The notes below the pieces were generated by a model. The model had not been told where the DNA came from and did not search any database. It was given only the letters and a program-made list of their open reading frames with translations. DNA of 64,000 nucleotides from Mantis religiosa (taxonomy: Eukaryota; Arthropoda; Insecta; Mantodea; Mantidae): the NCBI GenBank assembly GCA_030765055.1, contig CM060947.1:62955059-63019058 (forward strand). Reading direction: 5' to 3'. Of this stretch, positions 11,443-23,487 are shown piece by piece. Each line of letters opens with the position of its first letter. The first letter of the stretch is position 1. The translations under genes were made by a program, and so were the position numbers.

Positions 11443-12039
11443 GTGTATTTTGTTCAGGAATATCTAACCTCAATATGGCTTAGGCTTCAATACGAATTTC
11501 GCAGAGAAGCGCGGAGCACTTCGTCATACCAAAATAGCTGAAATGACAGTACGAGACTGTTTTGTTAAGGTGTTGGCTATGTCCTTTTTTAAGAATGACT
11601 ACTTGGTGTATTATTAAGGGGGCTATAGTACCATGGTTCAGTTGCACAATTATCTGGAAATCTCGGATTTGGAAAATGTATTTTTTGAAACCACAATGAA
11701 AGGATTTATAAACATTTAAACATAATGTGTAAGCCTAAATAAGTTAAAGCCAATATAGTTTATTACTGTGAAGTGCATATTAAGGCTGAAGGTATGACAC
11801 TGGATACAGACTTATGTGATCAAAAAATGCCACTAATCAATACGTTGTTCCTGCTGCTCAAGTTTCACTAAATGGAATATATTTGTATAGCAAAATTACT
11901 GAGGTCGTAGAGGTCACATCCGACAAAGGCGCTTCTAGAGAAGCACTTGGCGTTAAAGTAGTTGCAGCTAAAGCTGAAAAGGGGGTACAAGTTTGTTCTA
12001 TTTCATAATATAGAAAACGTTGATACGACGGTTCTCAAG

Positions 12040-12112
12040 GACCGTATGGCCTAATGGATAAGGCGTCGGACTTCGGATCCAAAGATTGGAGGTTCGAATC
12101 CTGTCACGGTCG
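12040..12112 (+). tRNA. trnR-TCG: tRNA-Arg(TCG), copy Arg3, mildly degenerate
   Basis: Anticodon loop CTTCGGA is kept, but the 3' side of its stem is TCCAA (one mismatch) and the last acceptor pair is A-C (GACCGTA against CACGGTC). It may be weakly functional or dead. Confidence 0.75.
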
Positions 12113-12142
12113 ATAAGAATTTTGTCCTCTCGAATATCACAT

Positions 12143-12768
12143 ACTTTGATGCGAATATTTTGGAAGGATGATGATGTGATGAACTCCGAGTGGATTATCT
12201 TGAAGCCGCAGGTTGTGAAGCCATCTTGACGCTGAATGTTTGTATGATGATGTTGAAATGCAGATTAATTTCTCACCTTTGGTGACGATCTTGAAGAAAT
12301 CTAGAAATTTCTCCTGCAACTCTGGATAATTAGGCGCATCTGTAATAGTTGAGTGATGAGATCGTTTTCTTTTTTTAAGAATTCTTGTTTCAAGATAGAA
12401 ATTTAGTTTCTAATAAACAATTTTAAATACTTTGAAACAATTACAAGTATTGCTAATGTAGTCTTTTACAACCAGCGGTAGATATAACGGTGAACTATTT
12501 CTTTTCTAGAGCAGACGCTACTTATGTATCTTTGATGCATACACAAAGTTGTTTCTGCACATACTCGAAAAGACAAGTACACGTCTTACCCCTAAGGCTT
12601 TCATAAGCAGAAGAACAAAATATTTTAAAACATTTTACAAATTATCATGTTGCGTTGTGATGGTTACACCGTTACTTACTTTACGCTACTTCTTTATTTT
12701 ATTACAAATGCTAATATCTTTGACTATACCTAACAAAACCTGAGGTATCTAAAATAACTCCTACAACT
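12143..12768. mobile_element. Insertion of unknown type, shared with 46430-47030
   Basis: It separates the Arg gene from the usual downstream landmark CTTTAGGACGAGAATTCAGG. Flanking ACTTT pentamers might be a target duplication but this is weak. A 60-codon minus-strand frame (12137-12319) is not recognised. The second copy sits at the same place in U6, so it was inherited by block duplication. Confidence 0.55.
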
Positions 12769-13606
12769 TTAGGACGAGAATTCAGGAGAAAGAAGTACTT
12801 CTTTCGGCGTACGCTTTGCTTAGTGAAATTATTATTGTTCTTTTTGTGGCTATTTTAATACTGTTGGAAAGGTGCTTCTTAGGAATAGAATTGTGGTAGT
12901 CGCAAAAATTTCCGCGTTCCTGCGAAATCTTCTAGAAACAAAAGAACACAAATTTGGTATTTCTAAACAACACGTGCAATTTATTTGTGTTTTATACCTT
13001 AATGTGGGGTTTATAAAAGTATAGCTGTAGCGATTCCTCTAATCCCTTAACAGCTTTCTCGTAAGCTTCAGAGGATCAGATCAGTGTGATAATAAGAAGG
13101 ATTTTATTCAAAGGTCACTTCCTTCTGATGAATATCAACGATTGCAATCAAATGTCCTTATGATAAAGGATGAGGTAGACCAAGTACACTTACTGGTGTG
13201 ATGTCAACGCTGAATGCTGACCATGACGAACTTGACTGTAGTTCCGAAGTTTGTGATTTATACTTTTCCAGAAGTTGAGCTCTAATCAATTAGCAACTTG
13301 TATTGCTCCAGGATACAATGATAGGCAAATTTAAGAGAACATAGGAAATCATACATCTGCACAAAACACTTTGTATCAAATTAATTTTGATTGGAAATAG
13401 GATTTTCTTCAGACCAAGTAAGCCAAGATATGAACATCTGTGAAGAACTCACTGAGTTATTTTCAAGTACAAACGGAGCTATTTCTGGAAGACTGACATA
13501 TTAAATTTACTAAATTTTTCCCCCTAAGCTGTTGGGGAAAAAGAAATCACAGGTCTTAATATTTTGAAATCCTTGAAATGGAGTAATAATGCCTCTTGTA
13601 AAACAT

Positions 13607-13677
13607 GCATCGGTGGTTCAGTGGTAGAATGCTCGCCTGCCACGCGGGCGGTCCGGGTTCGATTCCCGGCCGATGCA
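13607..13677 (+). tRNA. trnG-GCC: tRNA-Gly(GCC), copy Gly3
   Basis: Acceptor, anticodon and T arms are complete. One C-to-T change in the variable region (GGTCCGGG). Confidence 0.94.
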
Positions 13678-14641
13678 ACTTTTTTATTTAGTTACCTCTT
13701 TGCGTGAGGCATTTAGTGTTTACTAATCTCCTTCAAATTGTTAGTACCAGTCATATATAAGTCTGACAATGTGTAGAGACGCTTTAGTTTTATTACGTAT
13801 TGCTAAGTTAGTGACGTTAATTGATATGATGCTGCGTGAAAGTTCTAGAAATCGCACTCTGGGAGCTGTTGTCGAACTTTCGCTTGAATTTGAAGATAAT
13901 GGGCTTAATTATCCTGCATAAAATTATATCGCGATGTGTTATTATTTTGATTACAGTTGAAGTATTGTGTCAGCATAGTAAATATACCTTATTTGGACAG
14001 GTAATGCCGCCTACAAAGAGTAAATCTTTACAAAGGTTGTATAGAAATTGTATTAAAATAATAAATGTATTGAGAGTTTCTCAAACTCCTTTAATAAAAT
14101 CACATATAAGTATGGGGAGTGACTTCTGAAGCAGTTATCTGGAAAACAGTAGGATGAATGGAACAAGAAAGAGCTAAATTTATAAGCAGACGTGAATAAC
14201 TTATTAGAACAAGTGGATTCATAGTCGTTCTACAGTAACATCACAACTTTGTTTTTAGCAGCACGATATTTGAGATTCTACTATTTGCCGCTTAACTTTA
14301 GGTAGCTTTTGTTAAAGTTTGTTCAATTCTAAGATTCTATATTTCTAAAGCACTTTATTACAAGAGTGAGATTTCAAATATCTTGTCCTGTTCTGGAAAA
14401 TAAGTGACAGACGCGGCTTGAATTAAAGCAATAGTTACAACAAACGCTTAAATGAACAAATTGTGTTAATAAGTTCCTTGTTATTTCGGAGCTTAGCGCT
14501 GTAGCAAGTGAAATTGGACCACCTCGTGTGTGTAAAGTATAATTATTTCTTGCATTACTCCTTCGTTACTCAGTAATAGGTAGAATTGAGAGAGTTACGC
14601 AATCAAAGTTCCCTGCAGCAGAGGTGGGGATACTTGAGCAA

Positions 14642-14700
14642 GCCGCATAGCTCAGCTGGAAGACCATTAAACTAAGATCTAAAGGTACCGGGTTTCGACA
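14642..14700 (+). pseudogene. tRNA-Phe pseudogene Phe3
   Basis: The 5' part (GCCGCATAGCTCAGCTGG) and ATCTAAAGGT are recognisable, but the anticodon is altered and the B box with most of the T arm is deleted; it ends GGGTTTCGACA. Confidence 0.8.
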
Positions 14701-14935
14701 GTATATTTTGTTTGAGAATATCGTCTCCGAATACGGCTAGGATTCATTACGAATTTCTCAGAACATCGCAGAGACTTTGTAATACCAAACTAGCTGAAAT
14801 AGCAATATGATAATGAAGTTGTAAATCCCTCAGGTTCGGCTATGCCCTGGTTCAAGAATGACTGCTCGGTGTATTAATAACTATGTTATAATTAGGGCCA
14901 GGTAGTTTAGGCAAAAATTCAGGAAGTTAGTCGTG

Positions 14936-16055
14936 CACGAGGTATAGATCATCAACTGAGCTAATCTCTGTTTCATATAACCTTGCCCCGCTGACATGTA
15001 TCACTCCGCGTGCAGCTACCTTCCCTCACCCTAATTGGCTAATGCTTTCGCGCCATAGGCCATAGGTGGTGCATGCAAAAATAATGAAGTTTATAATGAA
15101 ACTGAGCAAGCTGAAAATGAATGAGCGATGAAACTGAAACGAGTTTATAATGAAAGGCCTTCGGCCTTTTCCACTGGGATGTTTCAAAACAAGCACACAT
15201 ACCTTGCAAAAATGCTTGTCTTTCAGTCTTAAAAGTCGTGTCACGCCATACTTGTCGTGTGTTCTTCATTCACCCAAGTCTCGTCAAGTTAGTATATTTT
15301 GCGATTTGTATCCAGAGACAGTCTGACTTTCCTTATATAACGTCGTCGCCACACAACAATATCCCCCCTGGAGTGGTAAGTTTTCCTGTTGTCTCAATTT
15401 CACGTCGCGATGTTCCTACGCATCTAACACACCTGTAAGTTCAGAGCACAGCTGTTCGACTTCTCTCACTGACAAAGACGGATTCTTCTCTGTGAGTTCA
15501 TTAAACATATGCGCCACAATTCTTTTTTCGCCGCTTTTAAAGGCTTTCCCTTGCGGTGCTTCAGCTAAAAACTGGCTAGACTCTGCCGTTATACATATAA
15601 TAAGTACACGCGCAATAAACGATCAATAAAATAATTTAGCTCTCTGACTCGGCACAATACACCTTCAAATGGCGATATATGACTAATCGAGTTGAAAAGA
15701 AGGTCAGTGATAAAAGTCATATAACCAAATATGTTATCACTAACGCTAAATCATGTGGTATCGTGTCACGTGCTTGAGAGCAAAGGCACCTCCTGCTTAC
15801 TTCGTTTAAGGATTAACATGCATTTCAGATAAATCAATTCTGTTGCGTAATATATTTCATTAAAACAGTTACGAAAATATAATTTGACAATTCTCTTCCA
15901 ACATACAAAGATATATCACCATGTTAAATAACGAACTAATTTTTACCGCACTACAGTCTATACTGCAATAGCAGCCAATGAGATGTGATAAGGTGACGTG
16001 ACCGCTACGAGATACGGGGCAAGCTTATGTGAAACAAGGATTAGTCATCACCTCG
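14936..16055. mobile_element. Remnant DNA transposon with about 100-bp inverted ends
   Basis: The left end (GCACGAGGT.. TGTTTCATATAACCTTGCCCCG) matches the reverse complement of the right end (GCACGAGGTG.. TGTTTCACATAAGCTTGCCCCG, about 16000-16055). The inside carries a transposase-like helix-turn-helix fragment on the minus strand (about 15407-15590) and a possible second exon piece at about 15180-15269. A shorter copy is at 48968-49745. It is not autonomous. Confidence 0.6.
15407..15590 (-). pseudogene. Transposase N-terminal helix-turn-helix fragment
   Basis: The minus-strand frame reads through KSGEKRIVAHMFNEL and NPSLSVREVEQLCSELTG before a stop at about 15407. This pattern resembles the helix-turn-helix that starts many insect DDE transposases, where a basic residue precedes a GEK.. 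helix and a V..V..LTGVS recognition helix. The catalytic domain is absent. The same fragment, shortened, is at about 49672-49750. The family assignment is tentative. Confidence 0.5.
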
Positions 16056-16076
16056 TGCTGTTGGTAAACAGAGAAA

Positions 16077-16240
<164 letters not shown>

Positions 16241-16687
16241 ATGTACGTACCTCAGCGTCTAACGTTAATGCAGAAGTTTACATTAGCTTTTGTTTTTATA
16301 AGTGTAATATGATGGTAGAAGCAAAAATACTTTTCTTGTAAGTAGAAAATAGTTATTTTCAAGAAGTTTTTAGAAAAATATAAAGGAAAAATATTGCCAT
16401 GCGAGTCCACAATACACATGAAATATCTAAAACTCAAAATGCTTTTGTGTCAATAGTCCTTTCCTTGGAAATAGGATTTTCTGATGAAAATTGCTTAGCT
16501 AAAATATGAACTATTTGTGAAGAAATCAGTGAGTTATTTTCAGGTATATTGAGTTATTTCTGGAAGATAACTGCATACAAGACTTCCTAAAGTTATTACT
16601 TACTGAAATGATGTTGGACAAAAGCAATTACAGGTTTGAATACTTATAATGCAATTTACAAAAGGTTGCACAATCTTTACTGCAGGT

Positions 16688-16756
16688 GCATCGGTGGTTC
16701 AGTGGTAGAATGCTCGCCTGCCACGCGGGCGGACCGGGTTCGATCCGGCCGATGCA
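16688..16756 (+). tRNA. tRNA-Gly(GCC), copy Gly4, T arm shortened
   Basis: It has lost two bases in the T arm (TTCGATCCGG where intact copies have TTCGATTCCCGG). The rest, including anticodon GCC and the acceptor stem, is intact. Probably a recent pseudogene. Confidence 0.78.
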
Positions 16757-17779
16757 AGTAGTTTTACATGGCTACCTGTTTGCGTGAAGATGTTGTGTGG
16801 CTAATGTACTTAAAGTTGTTAGTACCAGTCATAGCTAGGCCTAGCAGTGTGACGAGATGCTTTAATTTTATGAAATATTACTATGTGATGACGTTAATTG
16901 TTATGATGCTTCGTGAAAATTCTTGAAATCCGCACTCTGGGAGATTTTGTTAAACTTTCGGTCTAATTTAAACATAATGAACTTAATGAATTGTATCGAG
17001 ATAGCCAAAATAGGAAAATAACATTTGAAAACAATGATTCTATTATTAAGTTCATTTGTGTTGATGCACTGTGTCACTATAGTAAAACTCAATTATTTGT
17101 ACAGGTATTGCCACTAATGACAGTAACTCTTTAGTAAGTTTTCTGTAGAATTGTCTGGAGGGTTATCAAACTCCTTCAATAAAATCGCAGATAAGTACCA
17201 GGAGAAACTTATGAAGGAATATTTCTTGCAAAAATTAGGACGGATGTTATAAGGAGCGGATAAACTCACAAGCAGACGTGAATAACCGATTAGAACAAGT
17301 GGATTCTCATAGTCGTTGTGCTACTACAAAACGTTGTTTTTAGAAGCGATTCTAATATTTGCTGCTTGAATATAGGTAACTGTCGTTAAAGTATACTCAA
17401 CCTACGATTTGCAATATATCTAAACGCTTAGTTACGGAGAGCTTTCAAATATCGTGTCGTGCACAAGGAAAATTGCTGGCAGACGTGACTTGAATGAAAG
17501 AATGCATTCCAACAAACGTTTAAACAATCACATTGTGTAAATATGTTCCACGTTCCTTCGGAGCTGAGCGCTGTACCGAGTGAAACTGAACCACTTAGTG
17601 TTTACGAAATATAACTTACTTCTAGCAGAGGACTGCTTGGTTAACCAACAGAAATATTTCAGCTAACAGAGTTTTGGATTGGCGATCCTTGTGTCCCTGT
17701 ATGTGCAAGCATACTTTGTGTAAGGACACACTTTAAGAAGACGTCAGATATGAATGGTGCGTTCTTTACCCAACGTCAA

Positions 17780-17851
17780 GCCGAAATAGCTCAGTTGGGA
17801 GAGCGTTAGACTGAAGATCTAAAGGTCCCTGGTTCAATCCCGGTTTCGGCA
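17780..17851 (+). tRNA. trnF-GAA: tRNA-Phe(GAA), copy Phe4, one base short
   Basis: The T stem has lost one G (CCCGGTTTCGGC), and the B box reads GGTTCAATCCC. Anticodon arm and acceptor are intact. Borderline functional. Confidence 0.82.
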
Positions 17852-18431
17852 GAGTATTTTGTTTTGGCTATATCTAGCCGGAATATGAGGCTTCAATTCG
17901 AATTTCACAGAGCAGTTCGTTATACCAAAGTAGCTGAAAAGGCGAATGACACTGTTCTCTTAAAGTGTTATACTATGCCTTTTTCCAGGAATGACTATTT
18001 GGTTATTATTAACGAGGGTATATTACCATGGTTCCGTCGCACAACTATCTGGAAAATCTGGATTTGGAGGATGGCTTTACAAAACAGAATGAAAGGATTT
18101 ACAAAAACAAACATAATATGCATGTGCTTGAATAAGATAAAACAATATTGGATATTATTGTGAAGTACACATTAAGGCATACATGCCATTGGAGAAATAC
18201 TCAGCGATTGAAAAATGCCTCTAATGAATGTGTTCTTCCTGGAGATCAAGTATCAATTAATGGGATATATGTATTAGTATAGCAAAATTACTGAGCTCGT
18301 AGAGGTCACATCCGACAAATGGGATTCTAGAAGAGCACTTAGTGCTAAAGTAGCTGGAGCAAAACCTGAAAAGGGAGTCAATTTTTTTCTTATTTCATAA
18401 TACAAAAAAAGCTGAAACGAAGATTATCAAG

Positions 18432-18512
18432 GGCAACGTGGCCTTCGGATCCAAAGGATAAGGCGTCGGACTTCGGATCGAAAGTTTGCAGGTTCCAGTC
18501 CTGTCATGGTCG
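18432..18512 (+). pseudogene. tRNA-Arg pseudogene Arg4
   Basis: The D arm region carries an extra copy of anticodon-arm sequence (CTTCGGATCCAAAGG). The real anticodon stem is broken, and the T arm reads GGTTCCAGTCC. The same lesion is inherited in Arg7 (51532), which ties U4 to U8. Confidence 0.82.
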
Positions 18513-19896
18513 ATAACAATTTTTTCCTCTCGAATTTCACTCACTTTAGGACTAGAGTTAGGAGGAACAAGTACTTCTTTCGGCGTACGCTTCGCATACT
18601 AACAGTATTATTAATATTTTTGTGACTATTTTAAGAATGTTAGAAAGTTGAATCTTAAGAATAGAACACATATTTTGTGTAGATCCACAAATTTTCACGT
18701 TGCCGGGAAATCTTCTGGAAACCAAAGCAGACAAGTTTGGTAATTCTTAATAACATGTATATTGAAGTTGTGTTTTATCCCTTCATGTGGATTATTAAAG
18801 TACGAGTATAAATACAGAGATTCCTCCAATCAGTTACCAGCTTTCTCGAAAGCTTCAGATGGTGAGATCTGAGTGACCATTAGAGGGATTTCATTCAAAG
18901 GCCACGATTTATGACAAGTATCAGGGAATGCAGACAAATTATTCTGGCATTATGACTAGATGGTTTAGTTTGTGAAGCATTATTATGTTGGTGATGTTGA
19001 TATGATTTACGTGAAAATTCTGGAAGTCCAAGTTGTGGGAGCAGTTAAACTTTGGTATAAGTTGAACTTAATGCAATGAATTATCCTCCATACATTTATA
19101 CGAGATATGTATGCAAAGAAAAATAATATTGTAAAACAATAATTCTGTTATTAAGTTTACTTTTGTTGAAGTATTGCGTCAGGCTAGTAAATATTCATTA
19201 GTTGTACAGCTAATGCCTCCAAAGAAGACAATATTTGGTATTTCTTAACATCATGTACATTGAAGTTGTGTTTGATATCTTAATGTGGGGATTATTAAAG
19301 TATAAATACAAGGATTCCTCTAATCCCTTACCAGATTTCTCGTAAGCTTCAGAGGATCACATCAGTGTGATCATTAGAGGGATTTCGTTCAAAGGCCACG
19401 TCCTTCTGATGGATATCAGCGATTGCAGTAAAATGTACCTATGATAAACGATGAGGTACGCCTAGCACGCTTACCGATTTGATGTCAAGGTTGATTACTG
19501 ATCATGATGCACTTGACTGCAGTCTGCAAGTGTGCAATTTGTACTTTTCCAGAAGTTAAACTCTCATCAACTCCTAATCTATATTGCTCAAGGATACCAT
19601 AATAAGCAAATTAAAAGAATGCAGTCTGGGAATTGGACTTCTATACAAAATGCTTTTGTATCAAATGTGTTTTCCTTGAAAATTATATTTTTTTTAGACC
19701 AAGTAAACCAAGATATGAACATTTGTGGACTCAGTGAGTTATTTTCAAGTGTAAACGAAGTTATTTCTGGAAGATAGTCACACAAGACTTCTTAAATTTA
19801 TCATATACTTTCTACAATGACGTTGGGCAAAATGAATAGCAGGTCTGAATATTTAGAAAGAGTTCAAAGGTAGGTATAACGCTTACCGTAATATAT

Positions 19897-19966
19897 GCAT
19901 CGGTGGTTCAGTGGTAGAATGCTCGCCTGCCACGCGGGCGGCCGGGTTCGACTGCTGGCCGATGCA
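19897..19966 (+). tRNA. tRNA-Gly(GCC), copy Gly5, T arm damaged
   Basis: The 5' half and anticodon arm match intact copies. One base is lost before the T arm and the T arm reads GGGTTCGACTGCTGG, so the T stem is weakened. Likely a pseudogene. Confidence 0.75.
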
Positions 19967-20117
19967 AGTAGTTTTATTTAGCTACCTCTTTGCGTGAGGC
20001 ATTTAGTGTTACTAATTTCCTTCAAAATGTTAATACCAGTCATAGCTAAGTCTGACAATGTGTAGAGATGCTTTAGTTTTATTAGGTATTGCTAAGTTAG
20101 TGACGTTAATTGATATG

Positions 20118-20231
20118 AGAGTCTCTAAAGACTGGTATTTTCCCTGACAGGATGAAATACTCAATTGTTAAACCTCTTTTCAAACAGGCGAACGAAATAA
20201 CGTTTCAAATTATAGACCAATATCTCTCTTG
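20118..20231 (+). pseudogene. Reverse transcriptase fragment of a LINE
   Basis: The plus-strand frame gives ESLKTGIFPDRMKYSIVK followed by PLFKQANE, and after a +1 shift NYRPISLL. This is the conserved finger region of non-LTR reverse transcriptases of the CR1/Jockey type. About 114 bases are left. It replaces the first two-thirds of a tRNA-Gly gene. Confidence 0.8.
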
Positions 20232-20253
20232 GGTTCGATTCCCGGCCGATGCA
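20231..20253 (+). pseudogene. 3' fragment of tRNA-Gly
   Basis: These 23 bases are identical to the T arm plus 3' acceptor strand of intact tRNA-Gly copies. Everything upstream is LINE sequence, and the following spacer is the normal post-Gly spacer. Confidence 0.9.
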
Positions 20254-20490
20254 AATACTTTTATGTACCTACCTGTTTGCGTGAGGCGTGGAATGTAGCA
20301 AATCTCCTTCAGATTGTTAGTGCCAGTCACTACTAAGCCTGACAAGTGAACGAGACGCTTTGATTTTATGAAATATTATTACGTTGATGAATGTTAATTT
20401 ATATGATGCTGCGTGAAAATTCCAGAAATCCGCACTCTGAGAGATGTTAAACTTACGGTCTAATTTGAACATGACGGCCCTAATTATCTT

Positions 20491-20516
20491 GCATATAATT
20501 ATAGCGAGATACACAA
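20491..20516 (+). other. Paralogous empty site for the Polinton insertion
   Basis: GCATATAATTATAGCGAGAT here corresponds to the uninterrupted form of the sequence split by the Polinton: GCATATAATTATATC on its left, TATATCGAGATAC on its right. The hexamer is TATAGC here and TATATC at the filled site. The spacer on both sides is collinear with both flanks of the Polinton. Confidence 0.85.
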
Positions 20517-20664
20517 ACAAAGATATAATAATTTGAAAACGATATGTGTTCTGTTATTAAGTTTAGGTCGTGAGGTATTGCCGCTAACAACAGTAAACCT
20601 CAACAAAAGTTTACAATCAAATTGTATAAAATGTATTGAGTAATTCGATATATGTAATATCCAT

Positions 20665-21875
20665 ACATGGTGTTCATTTTTATCTGTAATTTTTATCGTG
20701 CAAAATTTGATGCCATCAGTAGCATCGCTGATAGAGCAAGTTTATATATGATTCCCCTAGTGACTTTCGATCGTATTTGATGTACCAACAGCAGTTTTGA
20801 GGCCTCCCTCAATCGGCAGGTAAATCTAATATTTGAGAGGTGGGTCTACCCGCGTAATATAAAGTTGCGGAATTTCTCCTGGTGCGTAGATACAATAACT
20901 GTTTTTTTAAGAAAGCTATAAACTGTAATGCACTGCACTGCAAAGGTAATTATGCAGCCGTAAAGGTATACCATGACGAATATGCGAAATGGTAGCCAAT
21001 CAACACTTATTTTACAATTAGACAACTAACCTTACATTAACATTGCAGTAGTCTGAGATACCGTTATATTTATTATAAGCACGTGGTTATAAAGTATAAT
21101 ATTAAATAATAGAATATCGGAATTTGTATTATGCTTTTTTTAATAAAATATACATCATCTAGCGTTAAGTAAAGTCGCAGGATGAATGAAATCTGTGAAA
21201 TGGTTCTCAATAAGCCCAGGGTTCATAGAGCTTAGTGTTACCAGATATTTACCTTGAGGATACGGAAAGCTTGTATCCAGATAACTCACACTGACCGACA
21301 TTCCAACTCGAGAAATCTTGACGTGGGCAGACAGGTTATCTCCTAAGTTACAGAGACAAGCATAAGTGTATTGTGTGGTGGTCAGCTAACAACGTTATAG
21401 TAAGGAAGTAATACTTATATTGAAGTAGTGGCACTTTTTAAACATGAGTCATAGGTACCACACCACATGGACGGGCAATATTGATAATACTGTATGTAGC
21501 AAAATAAAACGAAAGGTTCAGCTCTGCTTAGTGTTTGGTGTTAAGTAAACATGATGGACACGTTGATGATGATACTATATTGAAGACACATTGTGTAATT
21601 ATTTTGTACGGCATTTCACATATATTTCTAATAAACATATCAGCTTCCAAACGACATTTACCACATTATAATTAATTTTGGTAAATAATTATTATGTTTG
21701 TGATTTAACTTTCCTCTGGCCGACGGAATAAATAATTATTTATGTTATTCCTGTATACAGCAATACCAAATGTGTTCTCATATTTAAGTTCGTTAAACTT
21801 GTAAGATGATAACAGCTTTAAACCTTTCAGCGATTACTAACAGTTTTAAAGTTCTTTGAATTTAATTGCATAATG
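20665..21875. mobile_element. Probable DNA transposon copy running into the gap
   Basis: The first about 350 bases match 43789-44140, the left end of a transposon with inverted ends. After about 21020 the two copies stop matching. The remainder (to the gap) is AT-rich and has no recognised gene. Confidence 0.5.
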
Positions 21876-22875
21876 NNNNNNNNNNNNNNNNNNNNNNNNN
21901 NNNNNNNNNNNNNNNNNNNNNNNNNNNNNNNNNNNNNNNNNNNNNNNNNNNNNNNNNNNNNNNNNNNNNNNNNNNNNNNNNNNNNNNNNNNNNNNNNNNN
22001 NNNNNNNNNNNNNNNNNNNNNNNNNNNNNNNNNNNNNNNNNNNNNNNNNNNNNNNNNNNNNNNNNNNNNNNNNNNNNNNNNNNNNNNNNNNNNNNNNNNN
22101 NNNNNNNNNNNNNNNNNNNNNNNNNNNNNNNNNNNNNNNNNNNNNNNNNNNNNNNNNNNNNNNNNNNNNNNNNNNNNNNNNNNNNNNNNNNNNNNNNNNN
22201 NNNNNNNNNNNNNNNNNNNNNNNNNNNNNNNNNNNNNNNNNNNNNNNNNNNNNNNNNNNNNNNNNNNNNNNNNNNNNNNNNNNNNNNNNNNNNNNNNNNN
22301 NNNNNNNNNNNNNNNNNNNNNNNNNNNNNNNNNNNNNNNNNNNNNNNNNNNNNNNNNNNNNNNNNNNNNNNNNNNNNNNNNNNNNNNNNNNNNNNNNNNN
22401 NNNNNNNNNNNNNNNNNNNNNNNNNNNNNNNNNNNNNNNNNNNNNNNNNNNNNNNNNNNNNNNNNNNNNNNNNNNNNNNNNNNNNNNNNNNNNNNNNNNN
22501 NNNNNNNNNNNNNNNNNNNNNNNNNNNNNNNNNNNNNNNNNNNNNNNNNNNNNNNNNNNNNNNNNNNNNNNNNNNNNNNNNNNNNNNNNNNNNNNNNNNN
22601 NNNNNNNNNNNNNNNNNNNNNNNNNNNNNNNNNNNNNNNNNNNNNNNNNNNNNNNNNNNNNNNNNNNNNNNNNNNNNNNNNNNNNNNNNNNNNNNNNNNN
22701 NNNNNNNNNNNNNNNNNNNNNNNNNNNNNNNNNNNNNNNNNNNNNNNNNNNNNNNNNNNNNNNNNNNNNNNNNNNNNNNNNNNNNNNNNNNNNNNNNNNN
22801 NNNNNNNNNNNNNNNNNNNNNNNNNNNNNNNNNNNNNNNNNNNNNNNNNNNNNNNNNNNNNNNNNNNNNNNNNNN
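21876..22875. other. Assembly gap of 1000 N
   Basis: The run is exactly 1000 bases, the usual placeholder length for a gap of unknown size. The true distance between flanks is unknown. Confidence 0.99.
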
Positions 22876-23079
22876 GGCTGAGCGCTGTACCGAGTGAAAC
22901 TGGAATACTTGGTGTTTAGGAAATATAACTTCTAGCATAATACTGCTTGGTTAACCAACAGAAATAGTTCGGCTAACAAAGTTTTGTATTGGCGATCTGA
23001 ATGTGCAAGCATACTTTGTGTAAGGACACATTTTAAGAAGACCCAAGATATGAAAGCTACGTTGTGCACCAAACGTCAA

Positions 23080-23152
23080 GCCGAAATAGCTCAGTTGGGA
23101 GAGCGTTAGACTGAAGATCTAAAGGTCCCTGGTTCAATCCCTGGTTTCGGCA
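23080..23152 (+). tRNA. trnF-GAA: tRNA-Phe(GAA), copy Phe5
   Basis: 73 bases with a perfect acceptor stem and loop CTGAAGA. The T arm reads CCTGGTTCAATCCCTGG, with one weakened pair. TTTT about nine bases downstream. Confidence 0.9.
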
Positions 23153-23428
23153 GAGTAATGTTTTGGGTATATATAGTCGGAATATGAGTTAGGCTTCAAT
23201 AAGAATTTCACAGAGCAGTACAGAGCAGTTCGTCATACCAAAATAGCTGATGTTTCCATCGCACAACTATTTGGCAAATCCGGATTTGAAAAATGGATGT
23301 ACAAACCACAATGAAAGGATTTATAAAAACAAACATAATATGCATGTTACTGTGAAACATAAAGACAGTATTGTGTATTATCGTGGAGTAAACATTAAGG
23401 TCGAGGATATAGCATGTATGACATTGGA

Positions 23429-23439
23429 GAAAGACTGAG

Positions 23440-23487
<48 letters not shown>

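Larger units (their letters stand above)
9716..14110 (+). repeat. tRNA-array unit U2 (Phe2-Arg3-Gly3) with two insertions
   Basis: The unit is lengthened by an unidentified insert at 9820-10908 and another at about 12143-12768. Block U2-U3-U4 resembles U6-U7-U8 (45.2-52.0 kb), sharing the second insert and the later pseudogene types. Confidence 0.72.
17201..20640 (+). repeat. tRNA-array unit U4 with internal rearrangements
   Basis: Phe4 and Arg4 are followed by a jump at about 18955 into sequence that normally lies after Gly, then at about 19215 back to sequence that normally follows Arg, before Gly5. A second partial unit with only the last 23 bases of Gly (20231-20253) follows a LINE fragment. 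The same jump is seen at about 25650, so U4 and the segment before the Polinton are duplicates. Confidence 0.65.

Noticed and set aside
15165..15185. Hairpin AAAGGCCTTCGGCCTTT as a bacterial-type terminator
   Set aside because: The context is eukaryotic transposon sequence; a short inverted repeat with no supporting gene.
21862..22938. Three frames of over 340 codons
   Set aside because: They consist of the 1000-N gap.
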